Source: Polytrichum commune
Taxonomy: Eukaryota; Streptophyta; Polytrichopsida; Polytrichales; Polytrichaceae
NCBI GenBank assembly: GCA_950295325.1
Contig: OX485809.1
Coordinates: 10,168,001-10,232,000, forward strand
Length of the DNA: 64,000 nucleotides
Direction: 5' to 3'
A program made the position numbers and the translations under genes. Positions within the stretch are counted from its first letter, which is position 1. The number at the start of each line of letters is the position of its first letter. This document shows, in pieces, positions 63,862 to 64,000 of this stretch. Under the pieces are notes generated by a model that was not told the origin of the DNA, did no database searches, and was given only the letters and a program-made list of their open reading frames with translations.

Positions 63862-64000
63862 CTAAGGTTTATAAAATCCATGACTCAAAGAAAGGTCCAA
63901 TGTGGGAATCCTCGCGGTTTTGGGCCAAAGGTTACCCAACTCTCATGCAAGACCATGTCCCTTGGGCATTCTAGGCACATGGCAAAAGCTACTTGGCTTG

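Noticed and set aside
1-64000. CRISPR arrays, phage or plasmid modules, bacterial operons
   Set aside because: The window has plant introns, nuclear tRNAs without encoded CCA, and plant-specific proteins. No regularly spaced repeat-spacer array exists; the tandem arrays found lack unique spacers.

Overview
The window is nuclear DNA of a land plant. It holds four intron-rich minus-strand housekeeping genes with GT-AG exons, one minus-strand methyltransferase gene with two coding exons' worth of sequence around a 2.1 kb intron, one intronless plus-strand glycine-rich gene, two nuclear tRNA genes, and long AT-rich spacers full of small non-autonomous DNA transposons. No operon, CRISPR, phage or plasmid feature is visible. 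I cannot fix the species. Mostly short introns (about 70-600 bp) and divergent but complete plant-specific proteins would suit a bryophyte or another compact-genome plant, but this is inference.

Layout. 1-3.7 kb: spacer beginning inside a hAT-type element. 3.7-6.6 kb: SAM-dependent methyltransferase (-). 6.6-15.5 kb: spacer with a triplicated block, a nested transposon pair, a tandemly duplicated block near 10 kb, a complete 408-bp hAT-type MITE with 8-bp target duplication, and a roughly 155-bp satellite. 15.5-18.1 kb: plant helicase-C-like P-loop protein (-). 18.1-24.9 kb: spacer with a Tourist-like MITE. 24.9-32.2 kb: microtubule regulator CLASP (-), 14 exons, apparently lacking its conserved C-terminal domain. 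35.3-35.7 kb: secreted glycine-rich protein (+) with a TATA box and five 17-bp leader repeats. 38.7 kb: tRNA-Pro(AGG). 39.6-45.0 kb: plastid threonine deaminase (-), nine exons. 45.2 kb: tRNA-Gln(CTG), divergent from and close to the deaminase start. 47.9-62.3 kb: NO VEIN (-), 16 exons, about 2,730 residues. 62.3-64 kb: spacer ending in a hairpin element.

The genes act in unrelated processes: isoleucine synthesis, microtubule control, vascular/auxin patterning, cell wall and methyl transfer. They do not form a pathway or cluster. Exon borders were derived by hand from splice consensus, reading phase and family knowledge; nearly all chain in phase and exceptions are stated. I see no convincing new multi-gene system. 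The most notable points are the CLASP truncation, two local duplications that copy splice acceptors (in CLASP and NO VEIN), a TTAA-flanked piggyBac-like MITE family, and several MITEs with readable target-site duplications.
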